Source: Piscicola geometra (Eukaryota; Annelida; Clitellata; Hirudinida; Piscicolidae). From it: 64,000 nt of DNA. Position numbers and translations under genes: made by a program. The notes below the pieces were generated by a model, which worked only from the letters and a program-made list of their open reading frames with translations, was not told where the DNA came from and did not search any database. Location: the NCBI GenBank assembly GCA_943735955.1, contig OX030955.1, positions 7,733,769-7,797,768 on the forward strand, written 5' to 3'. This document shows positions 23,401 to 34,179 of this stretch, in pieces (within the stretch, counting starts at the first letter, position 1; each line of letters starts with the position of its first letter).

Positions 23401-25900
23401 TAGGAATAAGAGCTTGGAAAACAGTGAAAGCTTGAGTGATTTTGAAATTAATTGGGAAATAGTTGTGCAGCTGTGATAGTATTTTTAAATTATAAAAAGT
23501 TTGATTAGTTGTGAAAAGATTGAAAAGTCAAAGATTTAAAATTATTCATAGATTTTAAATTTATTTCTTTCTTACAAATATTAAGTGCCATAAACTGTCG
23601 GTATTTAACCTGCAGCTGTTTAACTACCCTTCTTTTGCTTACCGACACGCTTTTGAACGTTAACTTACAAGACTTTTCATCCAAGTTCCAAACTCTCAAT
23701 GTTTCGCTAAAAAAATTGAATTAAATTATTCAAAAACAAAATAGAAGTTTACTTGTGAATTCGTTACGTGTCTTTTAATCAGACCCAAGTTAACGTCTGT
23801 CGCGGTCACTTTTCCTTGTGGAATGTTTAGCTCCCAAAAGCGTATAAGGCTTCTGTAAAAACCATCGCTTTATTCAGTTTGTTTAAAATAAAAAATATAT
23901 AAATATATTGGATAAAATAGGGCTTAATAGGGTATTTTTTGTATCGAAAACCATTTATATTTTGATAAACTTGTTGACACATTTGCCATCAAGAATGACG
24001 TCATCGCCGATAGCTTGCTTTTGTTCTTAAAATGAATTTGAAGAGTCTTTCAGACGTCTGTTTGGAAGATGCTTCTGCTGTTTCATTTTTCAATTGCATC
24101 ACTCCAGCCTAGATCTAAATTTAGTGTACTTCCTCTGGTTTGAAAACTTTATTTACAATTCAAAAATACAGTTTCTTTAGTTGTTTCTTATGACGATGCC
24201 ACTTGATATAAACAAGAAAAATATATTTTTTTTTATATTCATTTGTTAATTTAGACATAATTTATAGGCTTTGTATCACTAAGGTTTTATCACATTATAG
24301 TTTTTCCGCTAAATATATAAATTATATGAATGCCAATCTAAATAAACAACATTCTTCATCAAAATTTCAAAACACGCAACATCTCGGCTTTAAATACTTA
24401 CTTGCCAGCGGTTACAAAGCAGTTGTTGGCGTTGTTTAAGAAGCGAACGACGTTGGTGAAGCCAGCACTGAGTGACTGCGCTGGAGATCCACACAGCGCC
24501 TCCTTCCTTTCCACGTCCCATACCACCAGACTGAAGTGTTTGCCATTACGATATGCCTAATTCTGATCAATCAAAAATTCATCGGGTCCATATTTTTGAG
24601 ATAGGGTTTATGAATGGAAACATGGTAATTGATGAGTGTGTCGATAAGTTTGGCTTCTTGCGTTGAGGTTGAGCTCATGGGTGTGAATGGTGTGAATGGT
24701 GTGATTATGTGTGAGAATCATGTAATCATATTTTCCGATGATATGGTTATGTGCGATACACTTCAACAACAAGTTTAGAATGTTTTTCATAGTTTTTCTT
24801 ATATTTTATAAATGTTGTGGTTATCTGCGGGGAAATAAAGAAAAAATAACTTTATTCAAAATTAGGTTTTAGAAAGTTTTACTCAAAACTTGCTAAATAT
24901 TGTTCATGTTTTGTAAGGTGAAATGGTCGAACGAGAGAACGAGACTAGCCTGCCATCGTCAGACCCTCCCAGGGAGACCAGGTACTTTTCGTTGGCAGAG
25001 AAGCAGACATCTTGCACGCCGTTACGATGCATCGCAAGTTTGCAGTGGATTGTCTTGCTCTCATAACGCCATATTATTGTGTCCGCCTGCAGGTCAGGGA
25101 AGAAGGAATTATAGCCTTTGGGATCATTGAGCGTTTTTATTGTTAAATATTATATATGATGTTTTTTAGGTAATGAATATTAGACTCTACTAATGGAAAA
25201 AATAGGTGCAACTCTTGTTCATCACTTAGCAAAAACTACGGAAAAAACATTCTCTAAAGCACGTGAAATTAGCATCTTAAAGCGATAATTAGCAATCTGG
25301 CGTTTTAGCTAGTAGAAACATTTTATAAAAAAACTGCAGAATTATTCATATAATAAGAATATAAACTAGATATGAAATCTAAATAAAGCCTTTTGAAAAA
25401 TACTTCGAAAGCCTGCCTTGAAGCCAGGGTGCGTAACTTGCCCGGATACGATGTAGGTGCCAGACGAGGAAACAGACAGGCATGAGATGTTGTTGTCGTG
25501 GCCTGACAAGATCTTCTGCTTGCCTGACTTTAGCCTTTCCACCACGAGACTGCAGCCCACGGCGTAGATTAAATGCTGGCCATCCGGGTGCAGTTTCAGG
25601 CCCGAAGAAACGCTACCTTTGAGAACGTATAATCAAGCGGCGTTGAAAAATATGCAGGCAAAGTGTTTGGACCAAACTATTTTAGCTGTTTAACCACCGC
25701 AGGTTTATTGTTCTCTATAGTTTATTTTTTATAAGCAAATGAATCTAATTATTCAAAATAGTTAAACTACTTGTACTTAGTTAGCTATTACATTTAGTTA
25801 AAGAAAAAACAAAAAATTATTTTTTCATATTTCAAGAACCTTCAAATCCAGTCACAGATTGCAACTCAAGCTCAGTTTTTTTTCCTCTTTCTGCATCCAT
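20499..25900 (-). CDS. CFAP52: Cilia- and flagella-associated protein 52 (WD-repeat protein 16)
   Basis: Axonemal WD40-repeat protein, known in the family as an inner protein of doublet microtubules. Exons on the minus strand: 25900-25840, 25616-25417, 25086-24950, 24530-24402, 23852-23768, 23302-23079, 22749-22695, 22537-22425, 22298-22150, 22030-21870, 21547-21387, 21218-20981, 20648-20499. All phases join, giving 620 residues, the length I recall for the vertebrate protein. Near-identical blocks include GTDRKIAYWE, SGRLMYV, DGKSIIS, YLVSLGG and the C-terminal DGAILKW-F-PY. Beta-propeller repeats run the whole length and no other domain is seen. The introns after exons 2 and 3 need GC donors (AAG|GCAGGC and CAG|GCTAGT). 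A second version of exon 5 lies at 23,610-23,706. The start is the first ATG in frame, shortly before ELELQSVTGF. The gene implies motile cilia in this organism. Confidence 0.96.
21640..21757. repeat. 29-bp tandem repeat, four copies, in CFAP52 intron 10
   Basis: Units contain AAATAAAATACTCTTTTTAG followed by AGCTTTTTC, nearly identical across four copies. Confidence 0.85.
23610..23706 (-). CDS. CFAP52: Alternative exon 5 of CFAP52 (duplicated, probably mutually exclusive)
   Basis: This segment encodes ETLRVWNLDEKSCKLTFKSV and continues for 12 more codons to a GTTAAA donor. A nearer donor, GTAAGC, would end it at 23,643. It parallels exon 5 at 23,768-23,852, which encodes SLIRFWELNIPQGKVTATDV and more. 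Both have strong acceptors (poly-T then TAG here, TTTTTACAG there), both need two bases from exon 4, and both end in phase 0 before exon 6. Using both would shift the frame, and only 61 bp separate them. After exon 4 this version gives AGNETLRVW, and the other gives AGKSLIRFW. Whether both are used is inference. Confidence 0.7.
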
Positions 25901-26244
25901 CAAATCGATCAACTGTTTTAAAATCAATCTCTGTGGACTACAATTTTCTTCTTTAAAATCTAATCAACGTAACCTGTGCAGCACTTGGTTACCTTGGATA
26001 CAAAAAAGACACTATTTAATTTCGAACGTAAGAGTTCCATTATATTATAATATAATTGTTATAAGATTGAAAAAAAAATTAATATTTTCAAACAACTAGT
26101 AAAACTAGTTGGACTATTTTAAATTAAGATATTGTAGCTCAGAAAGTGTTTTCCACCAGACCGACAAAGTTTCCCGCCATTATTGCCGTTTTCAGCATCT
26201 TTTCATCAATCAATCCCAAATATTTCTGTAGTCCTTTTTATCTT

Positions 26245-26600
26245 ATTCAATCAATCAATCAATCACTAATGATTTTTATAGCGCCTTTGGCTAAGTGAAC
26301 AAAAGCGCTCTTCAAATAAATTTGTTAAATAAAACGGTTTTTAGACCACTACCAATATATGTATATATACCAATTTAAATATAAAACAACAATCAACCTC
26401 AATAATCGAACCTCACCCACACCACCATGATAATCAACGCCAAAAAATCACTATCACCACCAAACAAATTCAATCATCACTACAGTACCAACACTCATAC
26501 AGCAGCACAATCATCACCACATCATCCTCAAAACCATAAAACACAATCATCATACTTGTCAATTTTCTGTCTTGCCACTGGTGCCGAGGCTGCGATAGAG
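26245..26600 (+). repeat. Dispersed repeat, copy A (GATT-tail / TATAGCGCC family)
   Basis: The copy begins AATCAATCAATCACTAATGA then TTTTTATAGCGCC, continues through CACCACCATGATAATCA and ends near TTTTCTGTCTTGCCAC. A second copy at 29,970-30,305 matches it almost base for base over about 330 bp, with small indels. A partial third copy of the last third lies at 26,880-27,035. Confidence 0.85.
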
Positions 26601-26879
26601 GGTGAAAGAAAAGTCCTTGCCAGCACTGAAACTGCTGCTGCTATGGAAGGTTTTCTTCTTTATGTCGCAGCTCACTTGATTCCCTGCGGCCATCTTGGTC
26701 TGCTGCGGCCATTCCTCGACAGATTCAAAACAACCAACATTCGCACAAAAAAACATTCTAATTAATTAAATGTAATTTTTATTTAGACTTAAGATTCTAA
26801 AATTTTAATATATTATACCCAAGACCGTTTATTCTAGAAATTTATTTGAGCGGCTGCCAAAGATTATTCAAAAGCGCTT

Positions 26880-27035
26880 TCATATAGTACCAACATTCCT
26901 ACTACAGCATAATCATCACCACATTATCTTCATAGCCACAAAACATAATCATCATTTTTCTTAATCTTCTTGACACTGGTGTTAAGGCTGTGATAGATGG
27001 ACAATAGAGATCAAAAAGCATGCTACTGTAACTGT
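26880..27035 (+). repeat. Dispersed repeat, partial diverged copy C
   Basis: Similar in order and spacing to the last third of copy A: AGTACCAACATTC, CATAATCATCACCACAT, CATAATCATCAT, then GACACTGGTG and GGCTGTGATAGA where A has GCCACTGGTG and GGCTGCGATAGA. It looks like a local duplication of the 3' part of copy A plus some flanking sequence. Confidence 0.65.
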
Positions 27036-27940
27036 GATCGGGCTCCAGACCAATCGCAAGCCTCTGAAACAGTGAGCCATAAGTACCACTACTACTACCA
27101 ATAGCTGCAGCCATAACGCCTGCTTCATGACTAATAAAAGGTTAAGATTGCATTTTTTAATGTAAATACATTTTTACATTTTTTCGGAAAATAATTTTTT
27201 GTCCTATATCTTTTTTTTAAATAGTCAAATTCAAATATTTCAGTAATTCTTTTAACACAGAATTAAAATCATTAAAGATTTTCTTTAAAAACTTTAAAAA
27301 GAATTTTTATTTGAGATGTGTTGTATTTGACAAATCAAACTTTAACAACATATTCAAAAAATATTATTCAAGCGTATTAATTATTATTGAGCCTATCGTT
27401 TCTAATAACCTATTTGTGAAAGATTGTTTGAGTTTACATCTTTTGTCATTAAACTAAAAGTATTTTGCAGTAAATTTATGCAAAACTACTGCACTCAAAA
27501 TACACTATGATGTGGATATCCACTTTTTGCTAAACCCCCTCCCCCCTTTTGTTTGGACCTCTTTTATGGATGGCTCCTTGGCTACTTTTTGATGCCAACA
27601 CTAAAAGCATCTTCATGTTGGTGCTTGCAGCATGGTGGCAATGAGCCACTGGAATAAAAAAAAATGAAATACTGTTAAATCATGCCTTTAGATGAGGCCA
27701 TACAATTGATTTTGCTACATATGCTCCTGTCAGCCCCACATAGCTAAGCAAATCATAGAAGAGTTCTGTTCTATCAAAGGTTAAAAGTACTGAGTTTTCA
27801 GAATTGTATTAAAAAACGCAAAAAGAACACAATTTATAATAAAACAGAAAGTTCTAAATACAAAGTACAATTTACATTTACGGGTCTAAGCTATTGTCCT
27901 AATATAATGATATCAAAATAAAAATCAACTAATCCAAAAA

Positions 27941-28730
27941 TCATTTCTTCGACTTGGCAGGACTCGCCTTTTTGGACTTGGTGGTGGCAGGCTTCGCTGC
28001 TTTCTTAACTGCCTTAGGAGAAGCTCCAGGTTTGGGCTTCGGCTTGGCGGCTGCTACCTTCTTAACTTCTTTCTTGGGAGAATTTTCTTTCATGGCAGGC
28101 TTCTTTTCAGATGATTTTTTAGCAGGCAAAGCTTTAGGTTTTGGAGATTTTTTTGTTTCAACTTTTGTTTTTTTGACGATTTTCTTGGCAGCAACCGCCT
28201 TTTCTTTCTTTGGAGACTTGGTTGCCTTGGAAGTTTTTTTCGCCTCCTTTACATCAGTTCCAAGCTTGAAGCTTCCTGACGCACCAACACCCTTCAATTG
28301 TTTGAGAGTACCATTCTTGACTCCTGCCTTCAGAGCCATCTTCAAATGAGCGTGCACACTCTTATCTTCCTCTCCCAACTTGTAGTTCTGAGCAATGTAC
28401 TTCATGATGGCTTGCCTTGAAGATCCACCACGGTTCTGAGATTAACATTTAAATTTTAAAATCTATTAAAACGCGAATATAATTTATTTGTAGTAATAAT
28501 CTAGAAAATGACGAACTTTCGATAAATTATCCAAGCGAAAACCTTACAAATAATTTATTTAAAATACAAAATTAAAAATATCATACCTTCAAAGTTTTGA
28601 GAGCTTCTTTCACCATTTCGGCATACTTGGGGTGATCGGCGGGCTTTTTTGGCTTGGTGGAGGCAGCTTTGGTCTTCTCTTTTGGCTTTTCAACTGCTAC
28701 TGGAGCGGCATCAACTTGGTCTTCAGCCAT
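27941..28730 (-). CDS. Linker histone H1, two exons
   Basis: Chromatin linker histone that binds nucleosomal entry and exit DNA. Exons on the minus strand: 28730-28587 (48 residues) and 28435-27941 (164 residues), joined in phase 0 to give 212 residues. The N-tail is short (MAEDQVDAAPVAVEKPKEK). The winged-helix globular domain spans about residues 32-105 with PKYAEMVKEALKTLK, GGSSRQAIMKYIAQNY and GTLKQLKGVGASGSFKLG. The C-tail is dominated by Lys, Ala, Pro and Ser with SPKK-like and KPKPKP runs. The intron falls after the first globular helix. Most animal replication-dependent H1 genes have no introns and end in a histone stem-loop. Here there is an intron and I see no stem-loop after the stop, so it is probably a replication-independent, polyadenylated variant. 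A TATA box lies about 115-125 bp upstream of the ATG. Confidence 0.95.
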
Positions 28731-28842
28731 CTTATATTTATTCAATTCAAATATTAGTACTTTTTAAAAAATTAAAAAAAAACTTTTCAAGCTTGGAAGA
28801 TTTGCTAAATGAGGATTGAAATTCGCGCCCCTCAGCTTTTCT

Positions 28843-28855
28843 CTTTATATACTAT
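28843..28855 (-). promoter_or_regulatory. TATA box of the histone H1 gene
   Basis: On the minus strand the sequence reads AGTATATAAAGAG, a near-consensus TATA box. It lies about 115-125 bp upstream of the H1 start codon, leaving a plausible 5' UTR of about 85-95 bp. Confidence 0.6.
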
Positions 28856-29969
28856 ACAGCCCGACCTTGTTGAAGACTCAATGAATTTGATTAAGGTGAA
28901 ATAGCGGGTAGTGAGCTTTTGAAAGCTACTGTGCTTATGAGGGTCTATTTTTTATTGAATATCTTTTAAACCACAAAATATTTTATAATTTTGATTAAAC
29001 TGGTGTGTGGAAGAAAGATTCTTTTAGTTGTAATAAAAATCTCATGAAAAACTATCAACGGTTATTATTTTTAATTTGATTTTAATTTCATTCTAAGCAT
29101 AGTATTAATGCTTTTTTTACACTAAATTCAGTTTTTTTGCTTTGAATCATGATTTTTTAATGTAATAAAATTTATTTTCATAAAGAAAAATCATTCATCA
29201 TTATATTAAAACATGATAACATATTTTAGCCTAAATAGAATTCGAGATATTTGAACGCATATTGAACGATGTAAGCACAATTTTTGGCGGTGTTTTTGAA
29301 GACTTCAGCAAATAATATGTATAAACTTATAATTATGATTGAGTTTGAAAAATATTCAGTTTAAAAGAATTTTATATACTATAAGATGTACAAATTAATG
29401 TTTTTATTTTATTTTTACATGAGTTTTTATAATAAACGGATAATACGTTATAGCATAATCTGAACTAACTTTCGATTTTTCATTTTGATACATTGTATAT
29501 TTAATTTTAAACATTTAAATTTTATAAAAATATAATATTCAACATATTATTCCAGAAAATATGGTTTTGATAACTATGGTTTAGATATTTTTTTATTTCA
29601 ACTTATCTAATGAAGGTTTATCCACTGCAAATCTTATGATCCCTATTATACTGGCTGTTGGTGAGATATTTATTAATTTATTATTATGATGTTATAATCA
29701 TAATTATAGTTTTATATAATCGGATGATTTCTCTAGAAAAAATCTAATTTTCTTTTGAATGTTTCGCTGTTTCGAGTTGATTATTAGTAGGGAGATAGAA
29801 GGCATTAGATTGATAGTACATTTAAAGATTTCATTTCAAAATAGATTTGAAAAAATTTTTTTTTTTATGATGAACACTAATTTGGTAATTCGGTTTCTGG
29901 TTTCAAGCCCAAACCTGTATAACCAGATTATATTTTAATATTGTTTTATGGCTCTCAGCACCTGACGAT

Positions 29970-30305
29970 ACTCAATCAATCAATCACTAATGATTTGTAT
30001 AGCGCCCTTTACTAAGTGAAAAAAAGCGCTCTTCAAATAAATTTGTTAAATAAAACGGTTTTTAGACCACTACCAATATATGTATATATATTAATTTAAA
30101 TATTGTAAAAAAAACAATCAACCTCAATAATCCAACTTCACCCACACCACCATGATAATCACCACCAAAAAATCACTATCACCACCAAAAATAATTCAAT
30201 CATCACTACAGTACGAACACTCATACCACAGCACAATCATCACCACATCATCCTCAAAACCATAAAACACAATCATCATTCTTGTCAATTTTCTGTCTTG
30301 CCACT
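29970..30305 (+). repeat. Dispersed repeat, copy B (GATT-tail / TATAGCGCC family)
   Basis: Near-identical partner of copy A at 26,245. It shares the AATCAATCAATCACTAATGA start, AAGCGCTCTTCAAATAAA and the end at TTTTCTGTCTTGCCACT. Both copies stop at the same base, which supports a real element boundary. Confidence 0.85.
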
Positions 30306-30781
30306 TGATACTCTATAACTTATGAAGCATAAGCCACCCTTTTTGTATTTCACTCTAATTGAGAATTATATTAGTGCGATTTTATCCATATAGCGAGAAA
30401 TTTTGCTTCCATCTTTTTATTTTTTTGATTTTCTTTAAAATGCGAATTGAAGCTTGGAATTTTTTAAAGCTGGACAGTGCTTTTCTCTGCGTCTTATTTA
30501 TGTAAGCCTTTCAGTATGAGTCCCGACGATTCTTTAATGTGTTTTTATTTGGGGCTGTGACTAGATTCTCTGGGATTAAATAAGAGGTTTGGACTATCCT
30601 CACTGAGAGGGTATTCAATCTGTGATTAATTCATGCTTGTAGCTTCTCTATCCTTGTGGCACACCAGGGAGAGGAGGCTAAATCGAATGGGCCCACGCAA
30701 TTGTTCCAAATCCAATGAGCTTTTTTTAAGAAGGAGGGTTTAGTGGGCTTATCAATATTCCATAGGCCAGCAATATTTGAA

Positions 30782-30830
30782 ATACAAAAAGACACCTGAC
30801 TTATTTTGATGGTTTGTGTGTGATAATTAA
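30782..30830 (+). repeat. About 45-bp repeat beside a microsatellite (copy 1)
   Basis: The sequence AAATACAAAAAGACACCTGA followed by CTTATTTTGATGGTTTGTG recurs as its reverse complement at about 36,936-36,976. Each copy ends next to a long dinucleotide array, (AT)n here and (CA)n there. Confidence 0.7.
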
Positions 30831-30840
30831 ATTTTTTATG

Positions 30841-30972
<132 letters not shown>

Positions 30973-31089
30973 TTTTTATTTCATTTCACTTCTTCTGGAT
31001 ACCTACTATGAAACAATAGAAACTCATGGCTGGTAGTTTCCATTATGATTACTTGTTTCAGGGTGGTAAAGCCACTATTTTTCATGTTG

Positions 31090-33085
31090 TTGTATTCATC
31101 ATCATCTCATAATCTCCTGGTTTTTGTTAAACAGGCCAACTTTTCCTCTCCCGAGGGTGGGGCCTGTCTGAAAAGTCTCAACCTCTCTCTCCACTCCTTT
31201 CTATCATGGGCATCAGTGCTGCGTGTCCCCAGGTATTTGAGGTCTTTCTGCACTACCTCTTCCCACGTCTTCTTTGGCCTGCCTGGTCGTTTCGTTCCAG
31301 AAACCTTCATTCTTTTAATCTTGTTGATCCATCCACCATCACGTTCCACATGCCCAAACCACCTCATTCTTCTCGCTTGCAGTACAGCACCAATATCCTG
31401 GATTCCCATTATTTTTTGGAGCTCATCTGAACTGATGAGATCTTTTGATTTGATGTTGCACATCCAACGGATAATGGCCCGGTCGTTGCGTTGAAGGCGG
31501 TTGATTGTTTCTGTGATGACAGCCCAAGTCTCAGAGGCGTGTAACATTGTACTCCTCACGCATGAGGTGTACACACGACTTCTGGTTGGAAGTGGAAGGT
31601 GTCTGTTTGTCAGTAGAGGAAGAAGTTGACGAAATTTTCCCCACGCACACTTGCATCGGGTTATGGCAGCATCCTCACAGCCTCCACCTGCAGACAGCAT
31701 GTCACCTAAGTAGCAGAATTCAGGAACGACTTCAAGTTTGCTTTGATCAACAAGAACTTCCACAATTGGTCTTCCGTCTATCGGTCGAGCTGTGCCTTGA
31801 CAGCGGGCACACTTGTAATTTGGGTCTGAGCGGAGGGAGCCTTTAATGCCTGAGCATCTCTTGTGCACCCAGGATGAGCAACCGCTGCATAGAATGGAGT
31901 TATTGCCCGTTCCTTTAAGGCAGACTGCATATGGGTACTTTCCCGATTTCTTGGTCAGCTCTAGATTCGCACCAGATACTAAAACTTTCGTTTTCCCCAT
32001 ATTAACTTTTAAGCCCTTTTTCTCCATTCCATTCTTCCATATCTTGACCTTAACAAGCAGCTTGTCTAGTGATTCAGCTATGGCTACAAAATCATCTGCG
32101 TACAACAGCTCCCATGGACATCCAGTGCGAAACTCTATGGATAACGCTTCTAGCACAATGATGAATAATAGAGGGCTCAGGACCGAACCTTGATGCACCC
32201 CGACACCCACTTCGAACTCGTCACTGAAAGCTTCACCAACCCTTACCTTGCTTTTCACCTCCGAATACATAGACTGCACCACTCTCACCAGCCACTCCTC
32301 GATACCGAGTTTACGTAATGCCCACCATATCACCTTCCTTGGGACACGGTCGAATGCCTTTTCAAGGTCGACGAAAGCTAAATAGAGTGGTTTGTTGGCA
32401 GCCCGGTACTTTTCCTGGATCTGACGGATGATGAAGATGGCATCTGTTGCTCCACGCCCTGGCATGAAGCCAAACTGCATCTCGTCAATCTTCGCACGGA
32501 TCCTGATCAGGTCTTATATCACGCGCTCCAGTACTCACTTTGAGTACTTGCTCTATCAGCTTCAAGCCCCTGTAGTTGTTCCTGTCGAAAGCATCTCTTT
32601 TCCCCTTGTAGAGGTTCACAATGAAACTTTTTTCCCATTCAGTGGGGATCTTCCCTTCTGAGATGATGCACTCAGCAAGATCACGTACTAGAATGGCACC
32701 CTGTAGACCAGCAGACTTGAGCATCTCAGCAACAATGCCGGACGGACCAGCTGCCTTGCCATTACTCATCTTTGCAATGGCTTTCATGATCTGTGGTGAT
32801 CGGCACACTTGGTCCTTCAACTGGGTCTCCCACCGGCAGATCCACAGGGCACCATGGGAACTCTAGGTTCAGCAGACGCTCATAGTGCTCCTTCCAGGCC
32901 TCTTTCTTTGAGTTTTCACTCAATGACATTTCGCCGGCATCATTTCTTACTGGCAGCTCTCCGATTATGTCTTGATTTTCTCGTCGCATCTGTTGAGCGA
33001 GACGAAAGACTTCTGCTGTTTTCGGATTGATGGAACTGAGAACTTTTTTCTCCGCAGCACACCTAGCGATCTGGACAGCTTGTTT
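31090..33085 (-). mobile_element. Non-LTR retrotransposon (RT with zinc-finger-like insert), 5' truncated and frameshifted
   Basis: A LINE remnant read on the minus strand from about 33,085 to 31,107. The upstream part (PKTAEVFRLAQQMRRENQD, then SKKEAWKEHYERLLNLEFPW) and the fingers (MSNGKAAGPSGIVAEMLKSA) lie in different frames from the main 457-codon frame, so there are at least two frameshifts near 32,500 and 32,800. The main frame has motif A (LAFVDLEKAFDRVPR), motif B (GVHQGSVLSPLLF) and motif C (LLYADDFVAIAES). A PHD-like Cys/His insert follows (CSGCSSWVHKRCSGI, YKCARC) with the first Cys apparently replaced by Tyr. The C-terminal RRMRWFGHVERDGGW and GRPKKTWEEVVQKDL signatures are present. 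The 3' end has ATGATGATGAA-type sequence. Probably RTE- or L2-related, and non-autonomous. Confidence 0.9.
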
Positions 33086-33087
33086 GC

Positions 33088-33225
33088 TATTCTATTGCAT
33101 ATTGTTGTATTCTATTGCATATTGTTTTATTCTATTGCATAATGTTGTATTCTATTTCATACTGTTGTATTCTTTTGCATATTGCTGTATTCTATTTAAT
33201 ATTGTTTTATTCTATTGCCTATTAG
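33088..33225. repeat. 20-bp tandem repeat abutting the LINE 5' end
   Basis: Seven or so units of TATTCTATTGCATATTGTTG with single changes. The LINE truncation point falls within a few bases of the array. Confidence 0.8.
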
Positions 33226-33936
33226 TCTCATTAATCGCTAACATCGTCAACCGTTAACATCATCAAATTTTAACATCGTCAACCGTTAATCTTCAAACTT
33301 TAATATTTATCTAACCACTAGAGGCGAATCTCCTTCTATCCTGTTGTATATTGTTGTATCTTCTTTCAACTTGTGAACTCTCAGCTTTTCACTGAATACT
33401 AATTTTTAGCAGACTTTATAGATCTATAAAAAGTTGAATCAATAAATTATTGATTAAATGGATGAATGATTGATTTATTGAAAGACGTAAATGGCGCTAT
33501 ACAACTCATTAGTGATTGATTGAAAGATTGATTATAGAGTTATGTGCACCGCATTTGCACAAGCAAAGAATAAAAACATTACGCTTCCAAACATCAACAA
33601 AAAAATTCTCAACAACTTCATGGTTTTAACTCGCCATCAAAATCATAAATATTATTGCAGTACAAATAAACTCTATAATATAACTAATTTCCATAATTTT
33701 CAAAATAAGACCCAACATGAGAAATAATTACTCGAAGCGACCAATACATCAAGGTCAACGGACATCTTTCTAACCCGTGAAGAAGAGCTTTGCAGTAGAA
33801 GGGACAGCTGTTTCTATATTCTACAAACAAATAAGTGCTCTACAAAGAAAACTCCAAATACTTTCTAGATTCAACTTTTCAAATGGAGAAGTGTGGTTCT
33901 TAATCAAAGTTATTTTTGCTAGTTCCACTGGGTGAC

Positions 33937-34179
33937 ATGCAGCTGAAGTTTACTTTGTGGGCTTACTACTTGGCCGCTTTTGTATTGGGTTGTTTTAGTA
34001 CTCTCTTCTTCCTATTCATTGTGTGGTTGTTTGGCTGGAGGAGGCTGTGTTGCCTGTGTCTGTGGTGCGCGAGAAAGAAGGAGAAAAAGCAGCAAGTGGA
34101 GCCAGATCCAAAGCCGGTTACAAAGCCCAAGCCAAATCAGAAGAATGAAGATGTTGAGGAAAGTACTGAAGTCATTTAA
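33937..34179 (+). CDS. Small single-pass membrane protein with GWRRLCCLC motif (unknown family)
   Basis: An 80-residue open frame. Residues about 7-32 (LWAYYLAAFVLGCFSTLFFL and on) form one hydrophobic segment with almost no charge before it. Then come GWRRLCCLCLWC (33-44), a cluster of four Cys beside basic residues, and a polar tail rich in Lys, Pro and Glu (KKEKKQQVEPDPKPV). The likely topology is a short outside N-terminus and a cytosolic tail, with the Cys cluster a candidate palmitoylation site. I chose the ATG at 33,937 because upstream in-frame codons lack an ATG. An AATAAA lies near 34,458. A second short protein at 36,189 shares the TM-GWRRxCCxC layout, which supports both as real genes. 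No known family recognised and no function assigned. Confidence 0.6.
   Translation: MQLKFTLWAYYLAAFVLGCFSTLFFLFIVWLFGWRRLCCLCLWCARKKEKKQQVEPDPKPVTKPKPNQKNEDVEESTEVI

Noticed and set aside
26427..26765. 112-codon plus-strand frame
   Set aside because: Its first half is dispersed repeat A, which also exists as copy B without this frame, so it is not a conserved gene.
27954..28349. 131-codon frame antisense to histone H1
   Set aside because: Shadow of the Lys/Ala-rich H1 tail on the other strand.
31045..33030. Plus-strand frames of up to 149 codons over the LINE
   Set aside because: They are antisense shadows of the reverse transcriptase frame.
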